From Paenibacillus lycopersici (GTDB lineage: Bacteria > Bacillota > Bacilli > Paenibacillales > Paenibacillaceae), in the NCBI RefSeq assembly GCF_010119935.1, contig NZ_CP048209.1, forward strand, positions 5,087,001-5,151,000: DNA of 64,000 bases, written 5' to 3'. Positions within the stretch are counted from its first letter, which is position 1; each line of letters opens with the position of its first letter. Of the stretch, positions 45,169-52,517 are shown in pieces. The notes under the pieces are model-generated. The model was given only the letters and a program-made list of their open reading frames with translations, searched no databases and had not been told where the DNA came from. Both the position numbers and the translations under genes were made by a program.

Positions 45169-45913
45169 CTTGTACAGAACCTTACACACCTGCCTCAGCG
45201 CGTCAAACCCACAATAATGCCGATAAAGTTGCTGTTCGGGCAACTTTCCCAGCCACGGACCGGTAAAATGCCGATAAAGTTGCTGTTCGAGCAACTTTCC
45301 CAGCCTCTGACCGGTGATAATGACGATAAAGTTGCTGTTCGGGCAACTTTCCCAGCCTCTAACCGGTGATAATGCCGATAAAGTTGCTGTTCGAGCAACT
45401 TTTCCCGCCACGGACCGGCAAATGCCGATAAAGTTGCTGTTCGGGCAACTTTCCCAGCCACGGACCGGCAAATGTCGGTAAAGTTGCTGTTCGAGCAACT
45501 TTTCCCGCCACGGACCGGTGATAATGACGATAAAGTTGCTGTTCGAGCAACTTTTCCAGCCACGGATCGGTGATAATGACGATAAAGTTGCTGTTCGGGC
45601 AACTTTTCCAGCCACGGACCGGTGATAATGACGATAAAGTTGCTGTTCGAGCAACTTTTCCAGCCTCTGACCGGTAAAAACGCTGATAAAGTTGCTGTTC
45701 GAGCAACTCTTCCAGCCACGGACCGGCAAAATGCCGGAAAAGTTGCTGTTCGAGCAACTTTCCCTCCTCGTACCAGTATAGCTTTGCAAAGAGCCTGCCA
45801 TAAGGAATGGAAAACTTTATAGTAATGAGAGTTCTCCTAAGGCGTGGTTGTGCGAACGCCGACGAAAGGATAGCTCCCCTCTTGGAAATGCAGTCTGTGA
45901 GGATCTTTGCAAG
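45169..45913. mobile_element. Putative non-autonomous repeat element bounded by imperfect inverted repeats
   Basis: The left end (45169-45194, CTTGTACAGAACC then TTACACACCTGCC) and the right end (45889-45913, reversed: CTTGCAAAGATCC then TCACAGACTGCA) match inversely at about 19 of 25 positions. A third copy of the right-end sequence lies at 62171-62203, next to array D. The interior is array B plus 120 bp. No transposase or obvious target-site duplication was seen, so mobility is inferred only from the inverted ends and the recurrence. Confidence 0.4.
45221..45765. repeat. Approximately 51-bp tandem repeat array B with conserved hairpins
   Basis: Eleven units begin with GATAAAGTTGCTGTTCG at spacings of 50-52 bp (45221, 45272, 45324, 45376, 45426, 45476, 45528, 45580, 45632, about 45684, 45735). 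In each, AAAGTTGCT pairs with AGCAACTTT around GTTCG; some units have GGCAACTTT, a G-U-compatible change. The variable part reads CCAGCCACGGACCGGTGATAA. Frames open across it (for example 45136-45801) arise because three units total about 156 bp. Confidence 0.95.
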
Positions 45914-45936
45914 TCTGCTGTGCTGCCGGGGCTTTT

Positions 45937-46656
45937 TCACCCGATTGCTACGGTATCGCCTAGCCGAATTCGCCCCGGCTTGAGGACGGAAGCGTAAACC
46001 CCGAACATCAAACCGAATTCTTGGTTTACGAGCTTGAGCAAGGAAGGATCCTTCTGTTGCGTGTCCGGATCCATCGTGATCACGACGCAGCGCTCGCACA
46101 AGCTGTCGGCTTGTAACTCAACTTCGCCAATCGTTATCCGTTGGCCAACCCATTCCGTTTCGACCGGCGCGTCGTCATTCAGATTCACGATGAAGTTGCC
46201 GCGGAACCGGCGCGGATCGAGCGGCTTGCCCCACAGGGATTCGAGCTTCTTCAAGGAGGCATCCGTCACGAGCAATATACTGGCGGCTTCCACAGAAAGC
46301 AACGGCACGTTCTTGGCTTCCGGATTCGGCGCCTTGATTCGTGATTGCGTTAGTCGCGTCTTCGTCTGGCCCTGCAATTCGGCGAGCAGCTGCTCGTCCC
46401 AGCCAAAGCGGCGCCCGTCCGGGGCTGTCACTTCAATGCTCCCGTCGTTGAATCGCGCTTGATAGTTCAGCATGTTCGGGATGTTACGCGCGGTAATGTA
46501 TTTGAACCAGTCTCGTTTCGTTTCGTCATAGAACGAGCAGAATCTGTCGCCCAGCATACCGTAATGCTCGATTTCGCAATTTTCCAGCCGTTCTCCCGCG
46601 AACGATTTGACCGGAAACCGGTAAATATCGCTGATTTGCCCAACGTTAACAGTCAC
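45937..46656 (-). CDS. MOSC-domain protein
   Basis: 239 residues with the MOSC N-terminal beta-barrel (VGQISDIYRFPVKSFAGERLE) and the MOSC domain containing the sulfur-relay-type cysteine in LCERCVVITMDPDTQQ. Members bind the molybdenum cofactor and act as reductases or in detoxification of N-hydroxylated compounds, partner-dependently. It has a GTG start with GGAGGAG seven bases upstream. It lies between a PhyH gene and array B; the functional link to neighbours is unclear. Confidence 0.88.
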   Translation of the reverse strand: MTVNVGQISDIYRFPVKSFAGERLENCEIEHYGMLGDRFCSFYDETKRDWFKYITARNIPNMLNYQARFNDGSIEVTAPDGRRFGWDEQLLAELQGQTKTRLTQSRIKAPNPEAKNVPLLSVEAASILLVTDASLKKLESLWGKPLDPRRFRGNFIVNLNDDAPVETEWVGQRITIGEVELQADSLCERCVVITMDPDTQQKDPSLLKLVNQEFGLMFGVYASVLKPGRIRLGDTVAIG

Positions 46657-46789
46657 TTCGGAGCTCCTCCATTCGATTCCAAGTTCACAACAGAATCATT
46701 GTACTTGATCGCGGCAGAGGATGCCAAAATTTCAATCCGATTCCCTTTCCAGCTTCGCTTTTTCTTCCGCAGCCGGTCGCAGAGCCCGT

Positions 46790-47563
46790 TCACAATAGCG
46801 AAATCTTCTGCTTCAGCTCGGCCCGCCTCGTCACTTCAGAATCATGGCGAATGTAATGAATGACATTCGATCTGCGCCATCGGTCCGCGCTCTTATTTCT
46901 TAAAGACGAGTGGACAAGCAGGTTATGGAACACGATAAAATCTCCCTTGCTCAATTCGACCGGTATTTCTTGCGTCAAATCGACGTTCTGGGCCTCGCTC
47001 ATAAGCGGATCGTACTCCTTCAAGTTGCGGACATCGCTATGTTTCAACAAGCCGAGGCGATGACTTCCCGGGACAACCCATAGACAACCATTCTCGACAT
47101 CGGTATCTTCCATGGCCATCCAGACGCCGATCAGCGTATTCGGTTCATTATGGATGTAATTGTAATCTTGGTGCGGCGCCTGTCCGAGAGAGCCCGGTTC
47201 CTTGAAGAAATACATCGTCTGGATGCCGACGGCCTCGTCTCCGAGCAGCTGGGCCAATGCTCCCCGAATGATCGGCAGCTTCATCATTTGAAGCGAGAAC
47301 GAGTCGCTCTTATGCGGATTAAAGACCCGCGTCGTGAATCGGCTCTTATCGAAGCTGTCGGCCTGGTTATGCTTCATGCCTTCCTTCACCCATTCCGGCA
47401 TCTCATCGGCCGCAAGCGCGCGAAGATCGTGGATATGGCGATTATAGGCATCGATGAGATCCGTACTGACGCTGTTTTTGATAATTAGATAACCGTTGTT
47501 CGTAAACGCCTCGATTTGGCTCTCGGTCAGCGGGTTTAAGCGAGTCTGTTGTGCTTTATCCAT
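46790..47563 (-). CDS. Phytanoyl-CoA dioxygenase (PhyH)-family protein
   Basis: 257 residues. The HxD motif is in APHQDYNYIHNEPNT near residue 133. The distal region is FIVFHNLLVHSSLRNKSADRWR near residue 215, with the second-His and Arg roles. WVVPGSHRLGLL is typical of the family. GGAGG lies nine bases before the ATG. It is divergent from an ArsR-type regulator across a compact region with two good promoters and shared half-sites, so it is probably the regulator's target. The substrate is unknown. Confidence 0.9.
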   Translation of the reverse strand: MDKAQQTRLNPLTESQIEAFTNNGYLIIKNSVSTDLIDAYNRHIHDLRALAADEMPEWVKEGMKHNQADSFDKSRFTTRVFNPHKSDSFSLQMMKLPIIRGALAQLLGDEAVGIQTMYFFKEPGSLGQAPHQDYNYIHNEPNTLIGVWMAMEDTDVENGCLWVVPGSHRLGLLKHSDVRNLKEYDPLMSEAQNVDLTQEIPVELSKGDFIVFHNLLVHSSLRNKSADRWRRSNVIHYIRHDSEVTRRAELKQKISLL

Positions 47564-47583
47564 GCTCTGCAGCCTCCAAATTC

Positions 47584-47641
47584 ATTAGGTTGTATTTTAT
47601 CTAATTTATTTGATTATAAGCTAACAAAATTCATGTGTAAA
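47584..47641 (-). promoter_or_regulatory. Promoter of the PhyH gene with candidate operator
   Basis: On the minus strand TTTACA (47641-47636), 17 bp and TATAAT (47618-47613). Downstream, ATTAG and CTAAT lie as inverted half-sites 12 bp apart (47584-47605). Confidence 0.8.
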
Positions 47642-47673
47642 CGTATTCTATCCCTATATTTACCCGAATGAAA

Positions 47674-47712
47674 TTGATGGTGCTTTTGTTTTATGTTAGA
47701 ATATTTCCTAAC
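47674..47712 (+). promoter_or_regulatory. Promoter of the ArsR-type gene with overlapping operator
   Basis: TTGATG (47674-47679), 17 bp and TAGAAT (47697-47702). GTTAG and CTAAC form an inverted pair (47695-47712) over the -10 box, resembling the half-sites in front of the PhyH gene. Confidence 0.75.
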
Positions 47713-47734
47713 TAAATGAAGGCGGGATTCGACC

Positions 47735-48655
47735 ATGCTGATGTTGAACAACGATGAACGATCGCTGAAAATCTACGAAGCCTTGGCCTCCAGGCCGCGA
47801 TTGACCGTGATCGAATTATTAGCCAAGCAGGATATGAACGTGAAGGAGCTGGCGGAGCGTCTCGGTTTCTCGTCCGCGACAATGACGATGCACATCAAGA
47901 AGCTTGAAGAAGCCGGCATTGTCGTCAACCAATCCGTCCCGGCCAGGCATGGACATCAGAAGATATGCAGCTTGGCGTTGAATGAATTTACCGCGCAGTT
48001 CCGTTCGCCCGCTGCCGAGCCGGAGCGGGAATATTATCACTCTTCCATTGGCGTTGGCCAATACGTGGATTACGCTATAACGCCGACCTGCGGCATGGCC
48101 TCGCGCGAATCGATTATCGGCCAGATGGACGACCCCCGTTATTTTAGCGATCCCGGTCATTTGGAAGCGGCGATTATTTGGTTTGCAAGCGGCTATGTCG
48201 AGTATCGCATTCCGAATTATTTACTGAATACGCAGCGTTTGAAGTCCATCGACATCACGCTCGAGCTATGCTCCGAGGCGCCGGGCTTCAATGAGCAATG
48301 GCCGTCCGATATCGCTTTCGCCATAAACGGACGGCATATAGGCACCTGGACGTGTCCGGGCGACTTCGGCCATAAGAAAGGAATCCTGACGCCCCCTTGG
48401 TGGAACCATGGCACGCAATACGGCTTGTTGAAGGGGCTTCGGGTTACCGAGGAAGGCAGCTTCCTGGACGGCATCCGTCTGTCCGATACGACGATCGCGG
48501 ACTTGGCGATCATGAACGGGAGAGATCTTCCATTCCGGATCGAAGTATCCGAGGAGGCGCGTCACGTCGGAGGCGTCGTGTTATTCGGCAAGGACTTCGG
48601 CAACTACAGTCAAAATATCGAAGTCTACTTGAATTATGAACATGTTGAAAAATAA
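47735..48655 (+). CDS. ArsR-type regulator with large C-terminal sensor domain
   Basis: 306 residues. The N-terminal winged helix occupies about residues 1-90 (VIELLAKQDMNVKELAERLG; SSATMTMHIKKLEEAGIV). The 200-residue C-terminal part is not a classical ArsR metal site; it has beta-rich stretches such as FAINGRHIGTWTCPGDFG and PPWWNHGTQYGLLKGLRV, suggesting a small-molecule or sugar-binding fold. It is divergent from the PhyH gene with overlapping half-site operators, hence probably an autoregulated repressor of that gene. Confidence 0.85.
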   Translation: MLMLNNDERSLKIYEALASRPRLTVIELLAKQDMNVKELAERLGFSSATMTMHIKKLEEAGIVVNQSVPARHGHQKICSLALNEFTAQFRSPAAEPEREYYHSSIGVGQYVDYAITPTCGMASRESIIGQMDDPRYFSDPGHLEAAIIWFASGYVEYRIPNYLLNTQRLKSIDITLELCSEAPGFNEQWPSDIAFAINGRHIGTWTCPGDFGHKKGILTPPWWNHGTQYGLLKGLRVTEEGSFLDGIRLSDTTIADLAIMNGRDLPFRIEVSEEARHVGGVVLFGKDFGNYSQNIEVYLNYEHVEK

Positions 48656-49216
48656 CAGGAGGAGAAGGGTCATAAGGACCGTATATATTTTTTAGCTATC
48701 TATAAAAATAAACTTCGGCCATCCTTTATTAAAAGAATTAAGGAAGCAGCCGCGGATTAAGCTGGAAGCAAAGAGTAGTTTTGAAACCGAGTGGTAGGTC
48801 ATCCGGTGGATCGCGCAGCATTGTCACCGTCGGCGGACCGAATGAAGCATATGGAATTTTCAAGGAAGCCATCATTGGCTATAGCCCTGAATAATGGCTT
48901 GAAAGGCGACATATGCGTCTCGCCCTTTCCGGCATCCTTCACGCGCGGACACCGGATGCCTTTGGCCTTTTGGCGTTGCTTTTGAACTTTGCCTTCGGTT
49001 TTGCAGCATGCTGTGTTTGCCAAATTCATAGGCAGTCATGGTGATGGTCATAGCTCCTATCCATCCATTGATGTTCCCCTACCATCTGTTCCGTTCAAAT
49101 AACAGACAAGCCCGCGGATCGTGTAGATCAAACCACTTCCAAATAACCTCGCTGTGAGTACCTGTCCGAGGAGCAGATTATACAGTAACGAACTAAACCT
49201 AACGCCAACGTCAGGT
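48656..49216. other. Gene-free stretch upstream of the cytochrome bd operon
   Basis: 560 bp without a convincing gene. A possible 59-codon minus-strand frame (48872-49051), starting MTITMTAYEF two bases after AGGAG, has no recognised relative and could be a decayed gene. AT-rich sequence follows the ArsR-type gene, but no clear terminator was seen. Confidence 0.5.
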
Positions 49217-49290
49217 TTGTGAAATTAATCACAAAAGTTCAATCTCTCGCCACAACTATTGTGAAAAAAATCACAAAACTCGTTTATAAT
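49217..49290 (+). promoter_or_regulatory. cyd operon promoter with two Rex/Fnr-like palindromes
   Basis: TTGTGAAATTAATCACAA (49217-49234) and TTGTGAAAAAAATCACAA (49259-49276) each match the Rex consensus TTGTGAAnnnnTTCACAA with one mismatch and also fit Fnr's TGTGA-6-TCACA. Centres are 42 bp apart. TATAAT lies at 49285-49290. The second site covers the -35 region, fitting NADH-sensitive (Rex) repression; the first could be bound by either protein. Confidence 0.8.
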
Positions 49291-49412
49291 AGCCGTATAA
49301 CGGTGAATGCATGGTAAGAATAGGTACCTCGCCCGCTCATGCCCTTGCCAGCCTGCCGCTTGGCAGTATCGATTGTCCGTCTTCTAATTCGTTCAGAAAG
49401 AAGGGATTCCTT

Positions 49413-49547
49413 ATGGCCCGAGAACCTCGTTCCGGGAAGGACGACAGCGGCAGACGCGTCGTCAATCAGGAGAAACGCCTCATCGCACTATGTATCGTTG
49501 TCGCCGTCATCATGCTGCTGTCCTTGTCCCGCTATCTGTTCGAATGA
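49413..49547 (+). CDS. Small single-span membrane protein preceding cydA
   Basis: 44 residues: a charged N terminus (MAREPRSGKDDSGRR) and one hydrophobic segment at about residues 23-42 (LIALCIVVAVIMLLSLSRYL). GAAGGG lies six bases before the ATG. It is between the Rex/Fnr-like promoter and cydA, so it is co-transcribed with the oxidase. It may be an accessory or assembly subunit; I know no family for it. Confidence 0.65.
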   Translation: MAREPRSGKDDSGRRVVNQEKRLIALCIVVAVIMLLSLSRYLFE

Positions 49548-49602
49548 TGAGCGGTACATATGAAATGCTCCATGAACAAACCAAGCTTCGGGAGGGATTA
49601 CG

Positions 49603-50955
49603 ATGCTGCTAAGCGGATACGATCCGGTCATGTACAGCCGGATACTTACGGGACTTACGCTCGCTTTTCATATTATTTTCGCCACGATCGGCGTCGGCGT
49701 GCCGCTCATGATCGCGATCGCGGAATGGATCGGCATCAAGCGCAATGACGACCATTACTTGCTCATGGCACGGCGCTGGGCGCGCGGCTTCGTCATTACG
49801 GTCGCCGTCGGCGTCGTGACGGGTACGGCCATCGGCCTGCAGCTCAGCCTGCTGTGGCCGACCTTCATGCGGGCCGCGGGCCAATCGATCGCCCTGCCGC
49901 TCTTCATGGAGACGTTCGCCTTCTTCTTCGAGGCGATCTTCCTCGGCATCTACCTGTACACCTGGGAACGGTTCAAGAAGAAGACGACGCATCTGCTGCT
50001 GCTCATTCCGGTCGTCATCGGCTCGTCCGCCTCGGCCTGCTTCATTACGATCGTCAACGCGTTCATGAACGCGCCGGCAGGCGTGACCGTGAAGGACGGC
50101 AAGATCGTCGACATCTCCCCGTTCGGCGCCATGCTGAGCCCGGCCATGCCGACGAAAGTGTCGCATGTGCTCGTTACCGCGTATCTGACCTGCGCCTTCG
50201 TGCTCGCCGCGATCGCCGCGTGGTCGCTGCTGCGCGGCCGCAATCATATCTATTATAAGAAAGCGCTCCGGCTTACGATGATGTCCGCCTTCGTCTTCAT
50301 TCTCGCCAGCGCCGTCATCGGCGATCTGTCGGGCAAATACTTGGCCAAGTATCAGCCGGAGAAGCTGGCCGCAATGGAATGGCATTTCGATACGACGAAG
50401 CAGGCGCCGCTCGTGCTCGGTGGCATTCTGACCGAAGACAACGAGATCAAGTACGGCCTCGAAATCCCGTTCGCGCTCAGCATTCTCGCCCACGGCTTGC
50501 CGAATGCGGAAGTGACCGGCCTGAACGACATTCCGGAGGACGAGCATCCGCCGCTCTATATTCACTATCTGTTCGATCTGAAAATGGCGTTCGTCGCCGT
50601 CATGGTCTTCATTGCCGGCGCGTTCATCTTCCTGCTCTACCGCAAGCGCAGCGCCGCCTTCGGCAACAAATGGATGCTGCGCGGCATCATTCTCGCGGCG
50701 CCGCTCGCGATGATGACGATCGAGCACGGCTGGATCTTCTCGGAGGTCGGCCGCCAGCCATGGCTGCTCCGCGGCATTATGCGGACGAACGAAGGCGCGA
50801 CGACATCGGATCACGTCGACACGATGCTCATCGTATTCGTCCTCCTGTACGCGGTGCTCGCCGTCTCGTCGGTAACCGTGCTGATCCGCATGTTCCGCAA
50901 CAACCGGGCGGAAGACGAAATCGCGGCAAAAGGCTTTAAAGGAGGCGACGAATGA
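49603..50955 (+). CDS. cydA: Cytochrome bd ubiquinol/menaquinol oxidase subunit I
   Basis: 450 residues, the haem-bearing subunit of the O2-reducing bd oxidase in the plasma membrane. The haem b595/d ligand His23 lies in AFHIIFATIGVGVPLMIAI. PLFMETFAFFFEAIFLG is typical. The Q-loop is short (compare about 520 residues in E. coli), as in Bacillus/Geobacillus CydA, with the motif GDLSGKYLAKYQPEKLAAME. GGGAGGG precedes the ATG. Its stop overlaps the cydB start (ATGA). Confidence 0.95.
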   Translation: MLLSGYDPVMYSRILTGLTLAFHIIFATIGVGVPLMIAIAEWIGIKRNDDHYLLMARRWARGFVITVAVGVVTGTAIGLQLSLLWPTFMRAAGQSIALPLFMETFAFFFEAIFLGIYLYTWERFKKKTTHLLLLIPVVIGSSASACFITIVNAFMNAPAGVTVKDGKIVDISPFGAMLSPAMPTKVSHVLVTAYLTCAFVLAAIAAWSLLRGRNHIYYKKALRLTMMSAFVFILASAVIGDLSGKYLAKYQPEKLAAMEWHFDTTKQAPLVLGGILTEDNEIKYGLEIPFALSILAHGLPNAEVTGLNDIPEDEHPPLYIHYLFDLKMAFVAVMVFIAGAFIFLLYRKRSAAFGNKWMLRGIILAAPLAMMTIEHGWIFSEVGRQPWLLRGIMRTNEGATTSDHVDTMLIVFVLLYAVLAVSSVTVLIRMFRNNRAEDEIAAKGFKGGDE

Positions 50956-51980
50956 TGAGCTACGAGCTGCTCGGCATTACCGTGCTCTGGATTTTCCTGT
51001 TCGGCTACCTGATCGTCGCCTCGATCGATTTCGGCGCCGGGTTCTTCAGCTACTACAGCGCCGTAACCGGCAAGCGGCATCTGATCAACAACATCATCGA
51101 GCGTTACTTGTCGCCGGTGTGGGAAGTCACGAATGTCTTCCTTGTCTTCTTCTTCGTCGGCATGGTCGGCTTCTTCCCGGATACCGCCTACTACTACGGC
51201 ACCGCCCTGCTCGTGCCGGGCAGCGTCGCGATCGTGCTGCTGGCGATCCGGGGCTCCTATTACGCGTTCAACACGTACGGCACGAACAAAAACAACCGTT
51301 TCTACATGCTGCTCTACGGCGCAAGCGGCCTGCTCATTCCCGCTTCGCTGTCGACGGTCATGACAATCTCGGAGGGCGGCTACATCGAGGAGCATGCCGG
51401 CGGCAGGCTGACCTTCCTGTACGGCAAGCTGTTTACGTCGACCTATTCATGGACGGTCGTTCTGCTCGCGCTCGTGAGCGTGCTGTACATCTCGGCCATG
51501 TTCCTGAGCTATTATGCCGACCGCGCCGGAGACCGCAACGCGTTCGAAGTCGTGCGCAAATACGCGCTCGCCTGGAGCGGCCCGACGATTCTGTCCAGTC
51601 TGCTCGTCTTCTTCGCCATCCGCAATCATAACCCGGTTCACTTCGAGCGGATGGAGCATTACGCCTGGATGTTCGTGATGTCCTTCGCCTGCTTCCTCGT
51701 CGCGGTCTACCAGGTGTGGACGCGCAAGCGGCTCGGCGTCGGATTCGTCTTCGTTATCCTGCAATTCGGCTTCGCGTTCTTCGGCTACGGAGCGGGACAT
51801 ATGCCGTACGTGCTGTACCCGTACCTGACGATTTACGACAACTTCACCAGCGAACCGATGGCCATCGCGCTCATCTCGGTATTCATTCTCGGCTTGCTGC
51901 TGCTCATCCCGTCGCTGTACCTGCTCATGCGGCTGTTCTTGTTCGATACGAAGTACGTGCAGGGCAAGCGAGGCAAATAA
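50952..51980 (+). CDS. cydB: Cytochrome bd oxidase subunit II
   Basis: 342 residues with about eight membrane segments. The N terminus LWIFLFGYLIVASIDFGAGF is the CydB hallmark. AAAGGAGG lies six bases before the start, which overlaps the cydA stop by four bases. It forms the heterodimer core with CydA. No cydC/cydD assembly transporter genes follow in this window. Confidence 0.95.
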   Translation: MMSYELLGITVLWIFLFGYLIVASIDFGAGFFSYYSAVTGKRHLINNIIERYLSPVWEVTNVFLVFFFVGMVGFFPDTAYYYGTALLVPGSVAIVLLAIRGSYYAFNTYGTNKNNRFYMLLYGASGLLIPASLSTVMTISEGGYIEEHAGGRLTFLYGKLFTSTYSWTVVLLALVSVLYISAMFLSYYADRAGDRNAFEVVRKYALAWSGPTILSSLLVFFAIRNHNPVHFERMEHYAWMFVMSFACFLVAVYQVWTRKRLGVGFVFVILQFGFAFFGYGAGHMPYVLYPYLTIYDNFTSEPMAIALISVFILGLLLLIPSLYLLMRLFLFDTKYVQGKRGK

Positions 51981-51999
51981 CCGTCTGGAGGAGATCGAT

Positions 52000-52110
52000 A
52001 TGCTCGAGAAATTTCTGATTTTCGTCGCGCCTTTCCTCGTCGTGTTCCTGTCCGTCGGCTTCCTGTTCTGGTGGGGAGCGCGCAAACCGAAGAACGATCG
52101 GCTGTTATAA
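52000..52110 (+). CDS. cydS: Cytochrome bd oxidase small subunit CydS
   Basis: 36 residues (MLEKFLIFVAPFLVVFLSVG then FLFWWGARKPKNDRLL), too short for routine gene callers. One membrane helix and a basic C-terminal tail. GGAGGAG lies six bases before the ATG, 20 bp after cydB. Size, topology and position match the CydS subunit seen in the Geobacillus bd oxidase structure, where it stabilises the haem region of CydA. Confidence 0.85.
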   Translation: MLEKFLIFVAPFLVVFLSVGFLFWWGARKPKNDRLL

Positions 52111-52206
52111 GAAGTCGCCGTTCCGCGCACGCTATAGACGACGCTGAATCCGCAGCCGGCGCGCTGCGACAGCGCGGACTACAGGATGCAAAGGAGCTGC
52201 CGCGTA

Positions 52207-52359
52207 ATGACGTCATCCAAGAACCGCAGAGAGAACGCGTGGAAGAGCCGCAAGCAGAACCAACAGACCCATGGCGAGGTCAAATCGCTGGCCGAGCTTT
52301 CGGACGAAGGCACGTCCGGCGTAGCCGGGTACACGAACGCCCGCAACAACGGCGACTAA
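52207..52359 (+). CDS. Small hydrophilic protein of unknown function
   Basis: 50 residues, strongly basic and Asn/Gln-rich at the N terminus (MTSSKNRRENAWKSRKQNQQ) and ending in SGVAGYTNARNNGD. AAAGGAG lies ten bases before the ATG. It follows cydS by about 100 bp and precedes a strong terminator, so it could be the last gene of the cyd transcript. Composition resembles small spore-associated proteins, but no family is recognised. Confidence 0.6.
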   Translation: MTSSKNRRENAWKSRKQNQQTHGEVKSLAELSDEGTSGVAGYTNARNNGD

Positions 52360-52378
52360 TCAGCCGCCGGCAAACGGA

Positions 52379-52418
52379 CAAGGAGCAGATCCCCTAAACG
52401 GATCTGCTCCTTGTTTAT
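52379..52418 (+). terminator. Terminator of the cyd region
   Basis: CAAGGAGCAGATCC pairs with GGATCTGCTCCTTG (14 bp) around a 7-nt loop, followed by TTTATT. It may also serve the convergent SLH gene. Confidence 0.9.
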
Positions 52419-52517
52419 TGCTTTCGAATACTCAAACGGTCGCCTACTGTCTGATATTCATTTATCGTATCCACACAGGTTCACATAACGGCTTGCTTCA
52501 ATTTACTTGCCTAACGG

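Noticed and set aside
45136..45801. A 221-codon minus-strand frame with a repeating Asn/Ser/Arg-rich peptide across array B; similar frames at 22673-23053 and 61568-62062.
   Set aside because: All frames stay open because the unit lacks stops; there is no ribosome site, unit lengths vary by 1-2 bp without regard to frame, and the DNA conserves hairpins and not codons.
48872..49051. A 59-codon minus-strand frame (MTITMTAYEF...) and overlapping frames at 48791-49029.
   Set aside because: AGGAG is only two bases from the start, no family is recognised, and overlapping frames are equally open. Kept only as a note on a possible decayed gene.
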